Counted from the first letter of the stretch, positions 14,201-20,572 are shown. The stretch: DNA of 20,609 bases from an uncultured Oscillospiraceae bacterium (GCA_958436045.1 CAUBIP010000024.1:1-20609); one strand, 5' to 3'. A program made the numbers and translations. The notes: generated from the sequence alone by a model not told the origin.

Positions 14201-14530
14201 CGCGTTATCCTTCTGCAGTGCAATTCCTTCCCCCAGCCCCTCGGCTTGGTCCGTCGGAATGGAGTAGTTGAAGAGCTTCGGAATCTCCAGGGTCTTCCGG
14301 AAGGCGCTTCCCTTTTCGATCTGCGCAGTATACGGCTGCGCGACCATCCCATGGTTGCTTTTGTAAACATAGTTTACGGTAACCGTAACGGTATCCTCCG
14401 CCGCATTGACCGGCGAGGCAATGCCGCCGAACGGGACAGAGGAAAAAAGCATCACCAGGCAAAGCAGCAGGCCAAGGCCCCGCCGCATAGCGCGGCGCGA
14501 GCTTCCTGCCAGCCGTTTCGGATTGTGCAT
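11270..14530 (-). CDS. large InlB/MucBP/Cna-B-type surface protein (about 1086 residues)
   Basis: A large secreted protein with a Sec signal peptide (basic start, LGLLLCLVMLFSSV, cleavage near PVNAA, residue 44). Residues 208-271 form an InlB-type beta-grasp repeat (YTVTFDVNGG, KGYRFLGWS, YVAQW); further InlB-like units occur later (FFVGWYQNPECTG, FVGWFYREGE). Two His/Cys-rich patches (about 318-356 and 457-486; HVHTDKCWKLTCG, EEHTHTAEC, EAHDHSDACG) flank an AT-rich insert. Two MucBP-like repeats (VTYLVHYYKKGTTERI and VQYTVYYQDADGNNLI) and a final Cna-B-like domain (TLTIQKSG to FANQRT) follow. The end is NNWLDGDSFRVNLFGANP, with no LPXTG or membrane tail, so its attachment is unknown. The start is GTG at 14533 or ATG at 14530 after GGAGGGAGGGG; I took the ATG. 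It lies 15-18 bases after substrate 6. A role as adhesin or tip or anchor of a surface fibre is inference. Confidence 0.88.
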   Translation of the reverse strand: MHNPKRLAGSSRRAMRRGLGLLLCLVMLFSSVPFGGIASPVNAAEDTVTVTVNYVYKSNHGMVAQPYTAQIEKGSAFRKTLEIPKLFNYSIPTDQAEGLGEGIALQKDNATGNYTLHFDLDAVQENVTVTLYYVAGTAKYTVYHYYQNLEDNQYALDPMIVELEGDIDAYTQAVANHKPGYRCKGIPQTTIAADGTTKVEIYYDREYYTVTFDVNGGIDGPEPIYAKYGTTFDASKVKEPRRKGYRFLGWSPELTGTVTIEQSVTYVAQWEAEKGHADYTIVLWGQNANDDEYSYLSSHQAWGHVGHEVTWDPEIEISHVHTDKCWKLTCGKEEHTHTAECLKNCPHTHDAACYGGTSQETPSDSRDVEQFAALFGELQNGYVYRVRCEAGGYTGNQLKYDKYYLYFNDSWYLVNANACDGDAVKDSGRINAHDHSGYIVSGNDKDQFWAYKAKLSCTHTHVATCYSCGMEAHDHSDACGTLICGLSETPKKYMSDIQPDSKLWDYERSDTVTVAADGSSVLNVYFTRKVFTLQFRDAYSNNNDFGTISARWGKNIADEYNAIVKKAGSSFWSENRDASGPYTNYIGVMPQRNITYYRYTTSGSGTSTMTYYAEDLNGTYQVIFTLTFKGTNFTVTDEDRYEFEGFTYDHGAATGANCNGAKFYYKRNTYSLEFYSASQNNTDQQHTVKYQAPLSPYAYTPTAKPTTVEPDAFFVGWYQNPECTGEPYDLAAHTMPNANKALYAKWVNGLYTVRTYTDETMQTPYTYEGYTGVQENIEKYTLATAPKDPSNPPYVFVGWFYREGETEKPFSFTMPITRNYALYPKYAMPTSVTYLVHYYKKGTTERIADDRTNSVMIGTTVTEKAKMGTELNLLPADEQGKYYPEKTSTSEIIRQDNQEIIFYYTEATSVQYTVYYQDADGNNLIDPVAKTTAFSTVTEKYLPIPGYAPKQYSIQQDLSSDPEQNKIIFIYEPTRTTLTIQKSGWEAIDENQTFLFHIQGIEAKTEEINLTVTVHGNGKTTITDLPVGKYRVTEMTGWSWRYAPAGNAQEITLAVGGTTLPFANQRTKNNWLDGDSFRVNLFGANP

Positions 14531-14548
14531 CACTGTCCCCTCCCTCCT

Positions 14549-15106
14549 TTAGTTGGATTCCGGCCATCCGGATGCTGCCAGTGCCGTCTTGCCGTTGTTT
14601 GCTGTTTGGACGCCTTGGGCCGCGACGTCGACGGTCGCGGTGGCGTTCTGGTAGGCGTTGCCCATGGAGCTGCTGAAATCGACCGTTGTGAAGATCGGCG
14701 CGGTCGTCGCCCCGGCCGGGAGGGGTTTGTTATAATAGAGATAGCCGTCCTCCCCCAGGGTCCAGTCGGTGGTGTTCAGGTCCAGCTGCAGCAGGCTCAG
14801 GTCGGGCTCGCCATCTCCCGCCAGCTCGATGCCCTTCGTCACCAGGACGCGAATCCACGCTTCGGCGGTACCCGTGTTCTTGATCTCCGCGAGCTTTGTC
14901 ACCTTCATGCCGGGCAGAATGCCGTCCAGGTCCTCAAAGGGCGTCTCGCGGGCCTCGTCCGCCCACTCCTGAACGGTGATTCCTACCCCGCCGGTGGTGA
15001 TGACATTGTGCGCCTTGCCCTCTGCGTTAAAGAACGCAATGGTCCCCGCAGCGAGAAGCGTCGCGCAGATCGCCAGCACAGAGAAAATCAATAGTTTTCG
15101 CTTCAT
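14549..15106 (-). CDS. SipW-type exported protein, substrate 6 (TasA/CalY-like)
   Basis: A 185-residue exported protein. The signal is KRKLLIFSVLAICATLLAAGTIAFFNAEG, with the SipW-type GTIA-FF junction near residue 23, followed by HNVITTGGVGITVQEW in place of the NTFTVGNV stretch. The mature part contains DGILPGMKVTKLAEIKNTGTAEAWIRVLV, the PG-K-NTG-A pattern shared by the cluster, then TLGEDGYLYYNKPLPAGATTAPIFTTV, which resembles substrate 7. By sequence it is its own subfamily. The start at 15106 is chosen because AGGAGAAGGG lies just upstream; an ATG six codons earlier would place that site inside the gene. It is preceded by a strongly folded 155-base gap and followed closely by the large surface protein, so it may form a sub-operon with the three genes downstream. 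Confidence 0.82.
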   Translation of the reverse strand: MKRKLLIFSVLAICATLLAAGTIAFFNAEGKAHNVITTGGVGITVQEWADEARETPFEDLDGILPGMKVTKLAEIKNTGTAEAWIRVLVTKGIELAGDGEPDLSLLQLDLNTTDWTLGEDGYLYYNKPLPAGATTAPIFTTVDFSSSMGNAYQNATATVDVAAQGVQTANNGKTALAASGWPESN

Positions 15107-15140
15107 TGTCCCTTCTCCTCTCATACTGTATTGGGAAAAT

Positions 15141-15245
15141 CCCCCCGGATCAAAAAACGAAGCTGTATGGCTTTATCAGGCCATATGAGAACATCCGGGG
15201 TTAGCCGGGTGCTCTCATATGGTCTGCGCCCCGAAGGGCACAGAC
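15141..15245 (-). promoter_or_regulatory. intercistronic RNA structure between substrates 5 and 6
   Basis: Read on the minus strand in order: hairpin A, GTCTGTGCCC-TTCG-GGGCGCAGAC (15245-15222), a 10-bp stem closed by a C(UUCG)G tetraloop. Hairpin B, 15222-15181, pairs CCATATGAGA with TCTCATATGG and CACCCGG with CCGGATG around CTAACC. Then a smaller TATGGC/GCCATA stem competes with B, a T6 run (15157-15152) follows, and finally ATCCGGGG (near 15143-15150), which is complementary to CCCCGGAT inside hairpin B. Mutually exclusive folds next to a T-tract suggest partial termination or RNA processing that sets the ratio between upstream and downstream genes. This is inference from pairing only. 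Confidence 0.5.
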
Positions 15246-15261
15246 CACGGGATGGAAAAAG

Positions 15262-16101
15262 TTAGTTCTGCGCGTCAAATGCAGCCCAAGCTGCGGCAGC
15301 GTCCGCAAAGCCCTCGGCCTGAATGGCGTCAGCCTCGACCAGAACGTTCAGGCTCAGGGTCTTGCCATTGTCGGTCTCGGTCGCAGTGATAGCACGGGCG
15401 TCGATCGCCTTCTGGATTTCAGCGCTGTCAGCAGCCTTGTCAATGCCGATGAAATTCCAGACGTTCCACTCGGTCATCTTACCGGCAGCCAGAGGCTTGG
15501 TGCGGGTGAAGGTGTAAACGTCGTAGGTTACGCCGTCCTTGGTAACACTGGCCTTATCAATCGCAGGAGCATTGTTCCAGCCGCCGCCCTTTTGATCGAT
15601 GAACTCGCCGCTGATAAAGGAGGTGCTGCACCACTGGTTGGTGATCACGCCGCCGTCCTTCACGGCAACAAAGTCATTGTTGGCTGCGGAGGGAACCATC
15701 ACGCGGATGCGGATGTAAGCGTCGTTCGCGCCGGTGTTAATAACATAAGGGCACTTGGCAACGCCGCGGCCGGGCACCATGTTCTCGCCCTTCACGGCCA
15801 GATAGTCCTGCATATAGGTCGTAGCGTCTTCCTTGATCTCGTCATCGGTGAAGGCCTTGTGGCCGTCGGTGACGTACGCCATACCGCTTGCGGTATGGGT
15901 AGGATCGGGGATAGATGCATCGCCGGAGTTGTCGTTGCCCTCGCGGTGGAACCGGGACTCGATCAGGTCGATGCTGACATTTCCCACGGTGAACGTATTC
16001 TTAGCAGAATCGTTATCGGTAAAATACGCCAGCGTGGCGCCGACAACGGCGATGGCCAGAAGCGCAACGCACAGGCAAATCGCAGTAATCTTCTTTTTCA
16101 C
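15262..16101 (-). CDS. SipW-type exported protein, substrate 5 (triplicated TasA-like family)
   Basis: A 279-residue exported protein with signal LCVALLAIAVVGATLA and SipW-type junction LA-YFTD near residue 25, then NTFTVGNVSIDLIESRF. The mature part has NMVPGRG...KCPYVINTG, NDAYIRIRVM, DVYTFTRTKPLAAGKMTEWNVWN, and the C-terminal signature LVEADAIQAEGFADAAAAW shared with substrates 3 and 4. Its first 90 or so mature residues are nearly identical to substrate 3 while the middle differs, so it arose by duplication with later exchange. The start codon is GTG, with AGAGGT upstream in a leader (16102-16158) that repeats the leader of substrate 4. It is likely a structural subunit of a surface fibre or matrix; the amyloid nature of TasA is only an analogy here. 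Confidence 0.86.
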   Translation of the reverse strand: MKKKITAICLCVALLAIAVVGATLAYFTDNDSAKNTFTVGNVSIDLIESRFHREGNDNSGDASIPDPTHTASGMAYVTDGHKAFTDDEIKEDATTYMQDYLAVKGENMVPGRGVAKCPYVINTGANDAYIRIRVMVPSAANNDFVAVKDGGVITNQWCSTSFISGEFIDQKGGGWNNAPAIDKASVTKDGVTYDVYTFTRTKPLAAGKMTEWNVWNFIGIDKAADSAEIQKAIDARAITATETDNGKTLSLNVLVEADAIQAEGFADAAAAWAAFDAQN

Positions 16102-16158
16102 GTTTGCTTTACCTCTTTTATGTAGTTGATATTGTTTCTACGCCCGCGCGCAGAGGGG
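16102..16158. repeat. duplicated gene leader, copy 1 (before substrate 5)
   Basis: This 57-base stretch is a close copy of 16981-17037, the leader of substrate 4. On the minus strand both contain a CTGCGC-GCGG-GCGNAG hairpin (16138-16153 here; the right arm reads GCGTAG, giving a G-T wobble pair that keeps the stem), then an AT-rich linker and the ribosome binding site. The duplication unit therefore included the leader. Confidence 0.8.
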
Positions 16159-16206
16159 AAACTTGTCGATGCAGCCTTTCAAAAAAGCCGCGTTCCCAAA
16201 AAGCAA

Positions 16207-16980
16207 TTACGCCTGTTTGTCGAATGCGTCGAAGGCTGCGGCAGCGTCCGCAAAGCCTTCGGCCTGAATGGCGTCAGCCTCGACCAGAACGGGGAATACA
16301 CCGTTGGGATAGGGGCCGGTCTTGCCGAAGAGCGCTTCGCTCTGGGCGCTGGTAACCGTGGTATCCATGTGGATGGTGCCCCAGACGTTCCAGTAGGTCA
16401 TCGCACCGGGAGCCAGAGGATCAATGCGGGTGAAGGTGTAGACGTTGTACTTGACGCCGTCACGTTCTACGTTGCCAGTCTGATCAATTGCCATGGTGAA
16501 TTCTTTCTGGCTCATGGCACTGGAGGTGTACATGCTGCTGTTCAGAACTGCGGTGTCCAGATCAGCGGGGATCATCACACGGATGCGGATGTAAGCATCG
16601 TTGTTGCCGGTGTTCTTGACATAGGGCATCTTGTGATAGGAACGGCCGGGGATGAGCTGCACGTTTTCGCACGTATACTCCGCCGCATTCGCTTCGATCT
16701 GTGCATCGGTGTAGAAGGTATCGCCAGCCTTGTACTTGCTGGTGTTGCCGGTGCCTTCCTTGGCAACATCAGACCAAAGCTCCGAGTCAGAAGTTGCGCC
16801 GTTGGCGACACCAGCGTTTTCACGGTGCAGGCTGGACTCCAACAGGTCGATCTTGACATTGCCCACAGTGAACGTATTCGTTGCGGACTTCGTGTCGGTG
16901 AAATACGCCAGCGTGGCGCCGACAATGGCGATGGCCAGAAGTGCAACGCACAGGAAGATGGCTGTCAGTTTCTTTTTCAT
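16207..16980 (-). CDS. SipW-type exported protein, substrate 4 (triplicated TasA-like family)
   Basis: A 257-residue exported protein. Signal and junction match its neighbours (VGATLA-YFTD near residue 25), followed by NTFTVGNVKIDLLESSLHRE. The N-proximal mature region is unlike substrates 3 and 5 (ENAGVANGATSDSELWSD), but the framework LIPGRSYHKMPYVKNTG, NDAYIRIRVMIP, YNVYTFTRIDPLAPGAMTYWNVW and the end VLVEADAIQAEGFADAAAA are shared. This is the most diverged copy of the triplication; the changes concentrate in parts that would be exposed if the shared framework forms the beta-sandwich core. Start ATG at 16980 with AAGGGGT upstream and the 57-base leader repeat before it. It lies 61 bases after substrate 3. 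No catalytic motif is seen. Confidence 0.86.
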   Translation of the reverse strand: MKKKLTAIFLCVALLAIAIVGATLAYFTDTKSATNTFTVGNVKIDLLESSLHRENAGVANGATSDSELWSDVAKEGTGNTSKYKAGDTFYTDAQIEANAAEYTCENVQLIPGRSYHKMPYVKNTGNNDAYIRIRVMIPADLDTAVLNSSMYTSSAMSQKEFTMAIDQTGNVERDGVKYNVYTFTRIDPLAPGAMTYWNVWGTIHMDTTVTSAQSEALFGKTGPYPNGVFPVLVEADAIQAEGFADAAAAFDAFDKQA

Positions 16981-17037
16981 GTTTGCTTTACCCCTTTTAT
17001 GTAGTATGATACTGTTTCTGCGCCCGCGCGCAGGGGG
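16981..17037. repeat. duplicated gene leader, copy 2 (before substrate 4)
   Basis: The counterpart of 16102-16158. Its minus-strand hairpin CTGCGC-GCGG-GCGCAG (17018-17033) is a perfect 6-bp stem. It lies within 10 bases of the substrate 3 stop and is not followed by a T-tract, so it fits an RNA-processing or stabilising stem better than a terminator. Substrate 3 has a different leader. Confidence 0.8.
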
Positions 17038-17041
17038 TTAC

Positions 17042-17863
17042 TCAGGGATTGGCGGCGGTCTGCGCGTCAAATGCAGCGAAGGCCTCCGTGGCATTCGCAA
17101 AGCCTTCCGCCTGGATGGCGTCAGCCTGCACCAGAACGTTGACGGTCATGGTGCCATCCTCCAATACCTTAATAAAGCCCTTCTCAACGGCAGTCTGGAT
17201 GTCAGCGCTGGTTACGTTCTTGCCAATACCGACATAGTTGATAACATTCCATTCGGTCATCGCGCCAGCCTTGAGAGGCTCAACGCGGGTGAAGGTAAGG
17301 ACGTCATACTTCAAGCCATTGCCATCGGTGTAGCCGTTCTCTTCAATGACAGGCCAGTTCACCCCGTTTGCTCCGTGCTGGAACTCACCGGAGCTCGTGG
17401 CAGAAGAGCAGAACATTGCGTTGATGAAGCCATGATAGCTGCCCTCATAATCGTGAGGCGCCATCACGCGGATGCGAACATAAGCGTCATTGTCGCCGGT
17501 GTTGACCACATAGGGGCACTTGGCAAAGTTGCGGCCGGGGACCATGTTTTTACCGCGTTCGCCGATATATTCGGAGTATTTCTCGGCGTCTGCCTTGATC
17601 TCGTCATCGGTGAAGGCCTTGTGGCCGTCGGTGACGTACTTCATGCCGCTTGCGGTCTGGGTGGGATCGGGGATGGATGCATCGCCGGAGTTGTCGTTGC
17701 CTTCGCGGTGGAACCGGGACTCGATCAGATCGATCTTGACATTTCCCACTGTGAACGTATTCGTTGCGGACTTCGTGTCGGTGAAATACGCCAACGTGGC
17801 ACCGACAATGGCGACGGCCAGAAGCGCAACGCACAGGCAAATCGCGGTAATCTTCTTTTTCAC
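17042..17863 (-). CDS. SipW-type exported protein, substrate 3 (triplicated TasA-like family)
   Basis: A 273-residue exported protein, first of the triplicated set in transcription order. The SipW-type signal VGATLA-YFTDTKSATNTFTVG is nearly identical to substrate 4, while residues about 45-95 (SRFHREGNDNSGDAS, TDGHKAFTDDEIK) are nearly identical to substrate 5, so it looks like the hub from which pieces were copied. The framework NMVPGRN, KCPYVVNTGDNDAYVRIRVM, DVLTFTRVEPLKAGAMTEWNVIN and VLVQADAIQAEGFANATEAF is complete. The start codon is GTG at 17863 with AGGAGGAG and a 5-base spacer, the strongest ribosome binding site of the three copies, which may mean it is the major subunit (inference). 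It lies 72 bases after substrate 2. Confidence 0.86.
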   Translation of the reverse strand: MKKKITAICLCVALLAVAIVGATLAYFTDTKSATNTFTVGNVKIDLIESRFHREGNDNSGDASIPDPTQTASGMKYVTDGHKAFTDDEIKADAEKYSEYIGERGKNMVPGRNFAKCPYVVNTGDNDAYVRIRVMAPHDYEGSYHGFINAMFCSSATSSGEFQHGANGVNWPVIEENGYTDGNGLKYDVLTFTRVEPLKAGAMTEWNVINYVGIGKNVTSADIQTAVEKGFIKVLEDGTMTVNVLVQADAIQAEGFANATEAFAAFDAQTAANP

Positions 17864-17935
17864 TTTTTACTCCTCCTGTAATCTCCCATCCGGTGGAGGT
17901 AACATCAGATGGGGCGTGGTGTTTGGATTTCGGGG

Positions 17936-18484
17936 TTAGGGCGCAATGTTGGCCCAAGCCGCTGCAGCGGTAAATTTCTCCGTGTTGTTCTTATACAGCT
18001 GAGACGCATAGGCGGTGACCGTCAGGGTGGGGTATGTATCCGCCGTCAGGTCATTCATCTGCTCTTTGGTGACTTCGCCCTTTACCGAGACCTGATTGCC
18101 CTGCAAGACCTCGAAGGTTGTATCCGCAGTTGCTGCTGCGACCTCACGATAGTACACGCCAGGAGCTTCAGGCAACGGTTCCCAGCCATCTGCCATCTCA
18201 TAGGTCATAAAGGTATCGAAGTTATCAGACTTCTCCAGCTTCACAAACAGATAGCATGCTTCGCTGTCCGCCTTGACAGTAACCTTCGGGTCCTTCTCAA
18301 TATCCCAGCCGGGAATCATTTGGAAATGATTCTTAGTCTCCTTCAGCTCAATATTGATATTACTCGTCGTGAACGTATTCGTGACCGAAGGCGTCTTATC
18401 CGTCAACCAAGCCACCGTACCGGCGACGACGCCGACAACGACAAGGGCGATGGCCAGAAGCAGCGCTAAGCTTTTCTTCTTCAT
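17936..18484 (-). CDS. SipW-type exported protein, substrate 2 (TasA/CalY-like)
   Basis: A 182-residue exported protein. Signal KKKSLALLLAIALVVVGVVAGTVA with the junction VA-WLTD near residue 24, then VTNTFTTSNINIELKE. The mature part has MIPGWDIEKDPKVTVKADSEACYLFVKLE, then DGWEPLPEAPGVYYREV and the strand VTVTAYASQLY near the end. With substrate 1 it forms a subfamily marked by PG-x4-KDP-V-V-A-SE and FVK-E. The start ATG at 18484 follows AAGGAGG. The 159-base gap upstream is the AT-richest spacer of the cluster, but I find no convincing promoter or terminator in it. Probably a secreted beta-sandwich subunit; no enzymatic motif is visible. Confidence 0.84.
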   Translation of the reverse strand: MKKKSLALLLAIALVVVGVVAGTVAWLTDKTPSVTNTFTTSNINIELKETKNHFQMIPGWDIEKDPKVTVKADSEACYLFVKLEKSDNFDTFMTYEMADGWEPLPEAPGVYYREVAAATADTTFEVLQGNQVSVKGEVTKEQMNDLTADTYPTLTVTAYASQLYKNNTEKFTAAAAWANIAP

Positions 18485-18643
18485 GTGGCTTTCCCTCCTT
18501 TCCGCAGTAGTTCGCTCTGGGAATTCTATGCAAGCCGGGCTAAGCCAGCGCCCGCCCCGCCGCTGTAGATAAAATTACGTTCCTCTCTTGCATTTTTCGG
18601 CAAATTGCTATATGATTGCAAAAGAGTGTACTAACAATATGCT

Positions 18644-19249
18644 TTAAACGCCAGGCGTTGCGCCAAACGTTGCGTCCCACGCCGCTTTTTCAGAAGCAAA
18701 GCCGTCTTTCTGCACCGCATAGGCAGTGACGGTAACCTTTGTTTCAGCAGAAAAGTTGTTCCAGCTATCTGCAGCATCCGCATGGTTAGCAATTGTGAAG
18801 CTTTCGAACACAGGGAGATCTGTGATCTCTGCGCTCTTGGTATAAGTCTTGTAATAAACGTTTGCGACGCCAGTAAGGGGTTGCCACCCATATCCAGCAA
18901 TCTGAGCCGCAATTGTCGGGCTACCTTCATAGCTTGCAATGCCGTTTTCGACCTTCACAAAAATGAAGCTGTCTTCGCTGTTCGCCTGCACATGCACCGT
19001 CGGGTCCTTCGTGTATGCATGGCCCGGGAGCAGATGATAGGCATTTTCCTTGACACGGGCAGCACCCGCAACCGGCGTGCCGTCCTCTTTGACCTTGGCT
19101 TCGTCCAGCATAATGTCGACCTTACCGACCGTGAACGTATTGACAACCTGGTCGTTCGACGTCAAATACGCCATCGTGCCCAGCACAGAAGCGGTCACGA
19201 GCAATACGGCACAGAGCACAAGCATGAGTGCCTTGGTTTTTTTCTTCAT
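18644..19249 (-). CDS. SipW-type exported protein, substrate 1 (TasA/CalY-like)
   Basis: A 201-residue exported protein, the first substrate after the peptidase. Signal KKKTKALMLVLCAVLLVTASVLGTMA with the junction MA-YLTS near residue 27, then VVNTFTVGKVDIMLDEAKV, the classic post-cleavage stretch of SipW substrates. The mature part shows HLLPGHAYTKDPTVHVQANSE, SFIFVKVENG, YGWQPLTGVANVYYKTY and the strand VTVTAYAVQ, in register with substrate 2. The start ATG at 19249 has TAAGGAGGG upstream. The 94-base gap after sipW contains a small CGCAG/CTGCG stem without a T-tract, so read-through from sipW is likely. The closest known roles are TasA (biofilm fibre) and CalY/camelysin; protease activity once claimed for camelysin cannot be inferred. 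Confidence 0.84.
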   Translation of the reverse strand: MKKKTKALMLVLCAVLLVTASVLGTMAYLTSNDQVVNTFTVGKVDIMLDEAKVKEDGTPVAGAARVKENAYHLLPGHAYTKDPTVHVQANSEDSFIFVKVENGIASYEGSPTIAAQIAGYGWQPLTGVANVYYKTYTKSAEITDLPVFESFTIANHADAADSWNNFSAETKVTVTAYAVQKDGFASEKAAWDATFGATPGV

Positions 19250-19343
19250 GTAAAAACCCTCCTTAAAAATTTTTCATTTTTCATATTTTGGAATCGCAGT
19301 GCCCTGCGTTTACCACTGATTTCGTCCGGGCCCTCGTCCCCGG

Positions 19344-19925
19344 TCATTCCGGCCGCTGGGGCGGCTCCTGGTCACCGCTTTCTGCGCGGCGGGGCTCGGT
19401 ATAAAGGCCCTTCTTTTTCTTCTGTGCGCCCTTCTTGTCGCCGGAGAGCAGATCCGGCAGGATTGCCAGCAGCAGGAGAACTGCGCCGCCGGACAGGGCA
19501 ATATAGGTCCCCGGCGGGTGCTGAATATAATCGGCGACGTACCCTAGATAAGGTACGGTAAAGACCGGCACACCGATGACGTTCTTATAATGTACCAGCC
19601 CGGCGTCCTCCGCGTCGTTCGCATCGCCCTTCGTGCGGAAGCGGATGACGGTGCTGTCCTCGGCATCGGGGACGACTTCGGTCACCCGGTGGGTGGCGAC
19701 GGTGTCCTCGTCGAGCAGAAAGGTAATGGGCTGGCCGGGGGTGATCGTAAAGGGATCGACCCTTTTGACGTAGATCAGCGACCCGGTGTGATACGTCGGC
19801 TCCATGGAGCCGGACAGGACGGTATAGACCTGCAGGCCGAATAACCGCACGCCGACCAGCGCGATGGCCAGCAGCACGACCAGCGCCACCAAGACACTGC
19901 TGATAATACTCCAAGCTTTTTTCAT
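19344..19925 (-). CDS. sipW: SipW-type (ER-type) signal peptidase I
   Basis: Membrane signal peptidase that removes the signals of a dedicated set of exported proteins. The 193-residue product has an N-terminal membrane segment (about 9-29), the nucleophile S40 in VLSGSMEPTY, H79 in ATHRVTEV (His where the ordinary bacterial enzyme has Lys, the mark of the ER/SipW type), and the acidic box TKGDANDAED with D101 and D104. A second membrane segment lies at about 139-160, followed by a basic, unstructured cytosolic tail (KKGAQKKKKG). This matches B. subtilis SipW, which processes TasA and TapA. The start at 19925 is chosen over an upstream ATG because it gives the family N-terminus and an ATGA overlap with the regulator gene. 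The seven substrates downstream carry matching signals. Confidence 0.92.
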   Translation of the reverse strand: MKKAWSIISSVLVALVVLLAIALVGVRLFGLQVYTVLSGSMEPTYHTGSLIYVKRVDPFTITPGQPITFLLDEDTVATHRVTEVVPDAEDSTVIRFRTKGDANDAEDAGLVHYKNVIGVPVFTVPYLGYVADYIQHPPGTYIALSGGAVLLLLAILPDLLSGDKKGAQKKKKGLYTEPRRAESGDQEPPQRPE

Positions 19926-20572
19926 ACCGCAGCCTTCCCCTCCTCCAACAGGAGCTCCGGCCGGATATTCGGCGCGATAAAGCAATAAATCTGCGCAAAG
20001 GCCCAGCGGGTCAGCTCCGGGCTATTGGCGACCGCGCCGCAGACGACGCGGCCGGCAAAGGTCAGCATCGTCGCAAACAGCTGGTGCAGCAATAGGGAGA
20101 GATTCGTCCCCGGCAGGAAGCTGCCGCGGATTTCCTCCAGCAGTGGGCGGTAGCAATTGAGATGATCTTCGTAGGCATATTTTTGGCAGCTGGCGGAGTA
20201 ATAGTAACGATAGTAAAAGCTGCAGTCGGCTTCCTTCTCCAGGATAAACGCCCAGCTGGTCTGCCAGAGCAGGAAGGCCCGCTCCTTCCAGGTGCAGTTT
20301 TCCATCCGCATCACCGGCAGCGTTTTCTGCAGGAGCTGAACGAAGCGCTTGTCCTCTTCCAAAAAAGCCTCCCGCAGGAGCATTTCCTTGTTCTCAAAGC
20401 AGCGGTAAATATAGGCCTCGTTGAGATTTGCTTCATTGGAGATCAATTTTGTCGTCGTCCGCTCCAAGCCGTACTGGGCAACGACGCGAACTGCACTTTC
20501 CAGGAAAGTACGACGCATCGTTTCCATGCGCTCCTGCCTGGTGCTGCGCACAGCCTGCTCGCTTTGCTTCAT
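19922..20572 (-). CDS. TetR/AcrR-family transcriptional regulator
   Basis: A 216-residue DNA-binding regulator. The N-terminal TetR helix-turn-helix is clear: TFLESAVRVVAQYGLERTT, then TKLISNEANLNEAYIYRCFENKEMLLREAF at about residues 41-70. The ligand/dimer domain is unusual in its aromatic and cysteine content (CSFYYRYYYSASCQKYAYEDHLNCYRP). The start at 20572 is chosen because AAGGAG lies 9 bases upstream; the open frame also allows a TTG at 20602 without a ribosome site. Its stop codon overlaps the sipW start (ATGA at 19925-19922), so the two are translationally coupled. It is the first gene of the cluster seen here and most likely controls it. Its promoter and operator would lie in the last 37 bases or beyond the right edge, where I see no clear boxes. 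Confidence 0.88.
   Translation of the reverse strand: MKQSEQAVRSTRQERMETMRRTFLESAVRVVAQYGLERTTTKLISNEANLNEAYIYRCFENKEMLLREAFLEEDKRFVQLLQKTLPVMRMENCTWKERAFLLWQTSWAFILEKEADCSFYYRYYYSASCQKYAYEDHLNCYRPLLEEIRGSFLPGTNLSLLLHQLFATMLTFAGRVVCGAVANSPELTRWAFAQIYCFIAPNIRPELLLEEGKAAV

Noticed and set aside
13484..15094. 536-codon plus-strand open frame opposite the large surface protein and substrate 6
   Set aside because: It crosses two well-supported minus-strand genes and their intergenic ribosome site, and no domain is recognisable.
16102..17037. Repeated leaders considered as insertion-sequence ends or a CRISPR-like array
   Set aside because: Only two copies, spaced by a whole gene, with no transposase, target duplication or regular spacers; gene duplication explains them.
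18485..18643. Possible internal promoter in the AT-rich gap before substrate 2
   Set aside because: TTGCAA- and TTGTTA-like boxes exist on the minus strand, but none has a good -10 at 16-18 bases.
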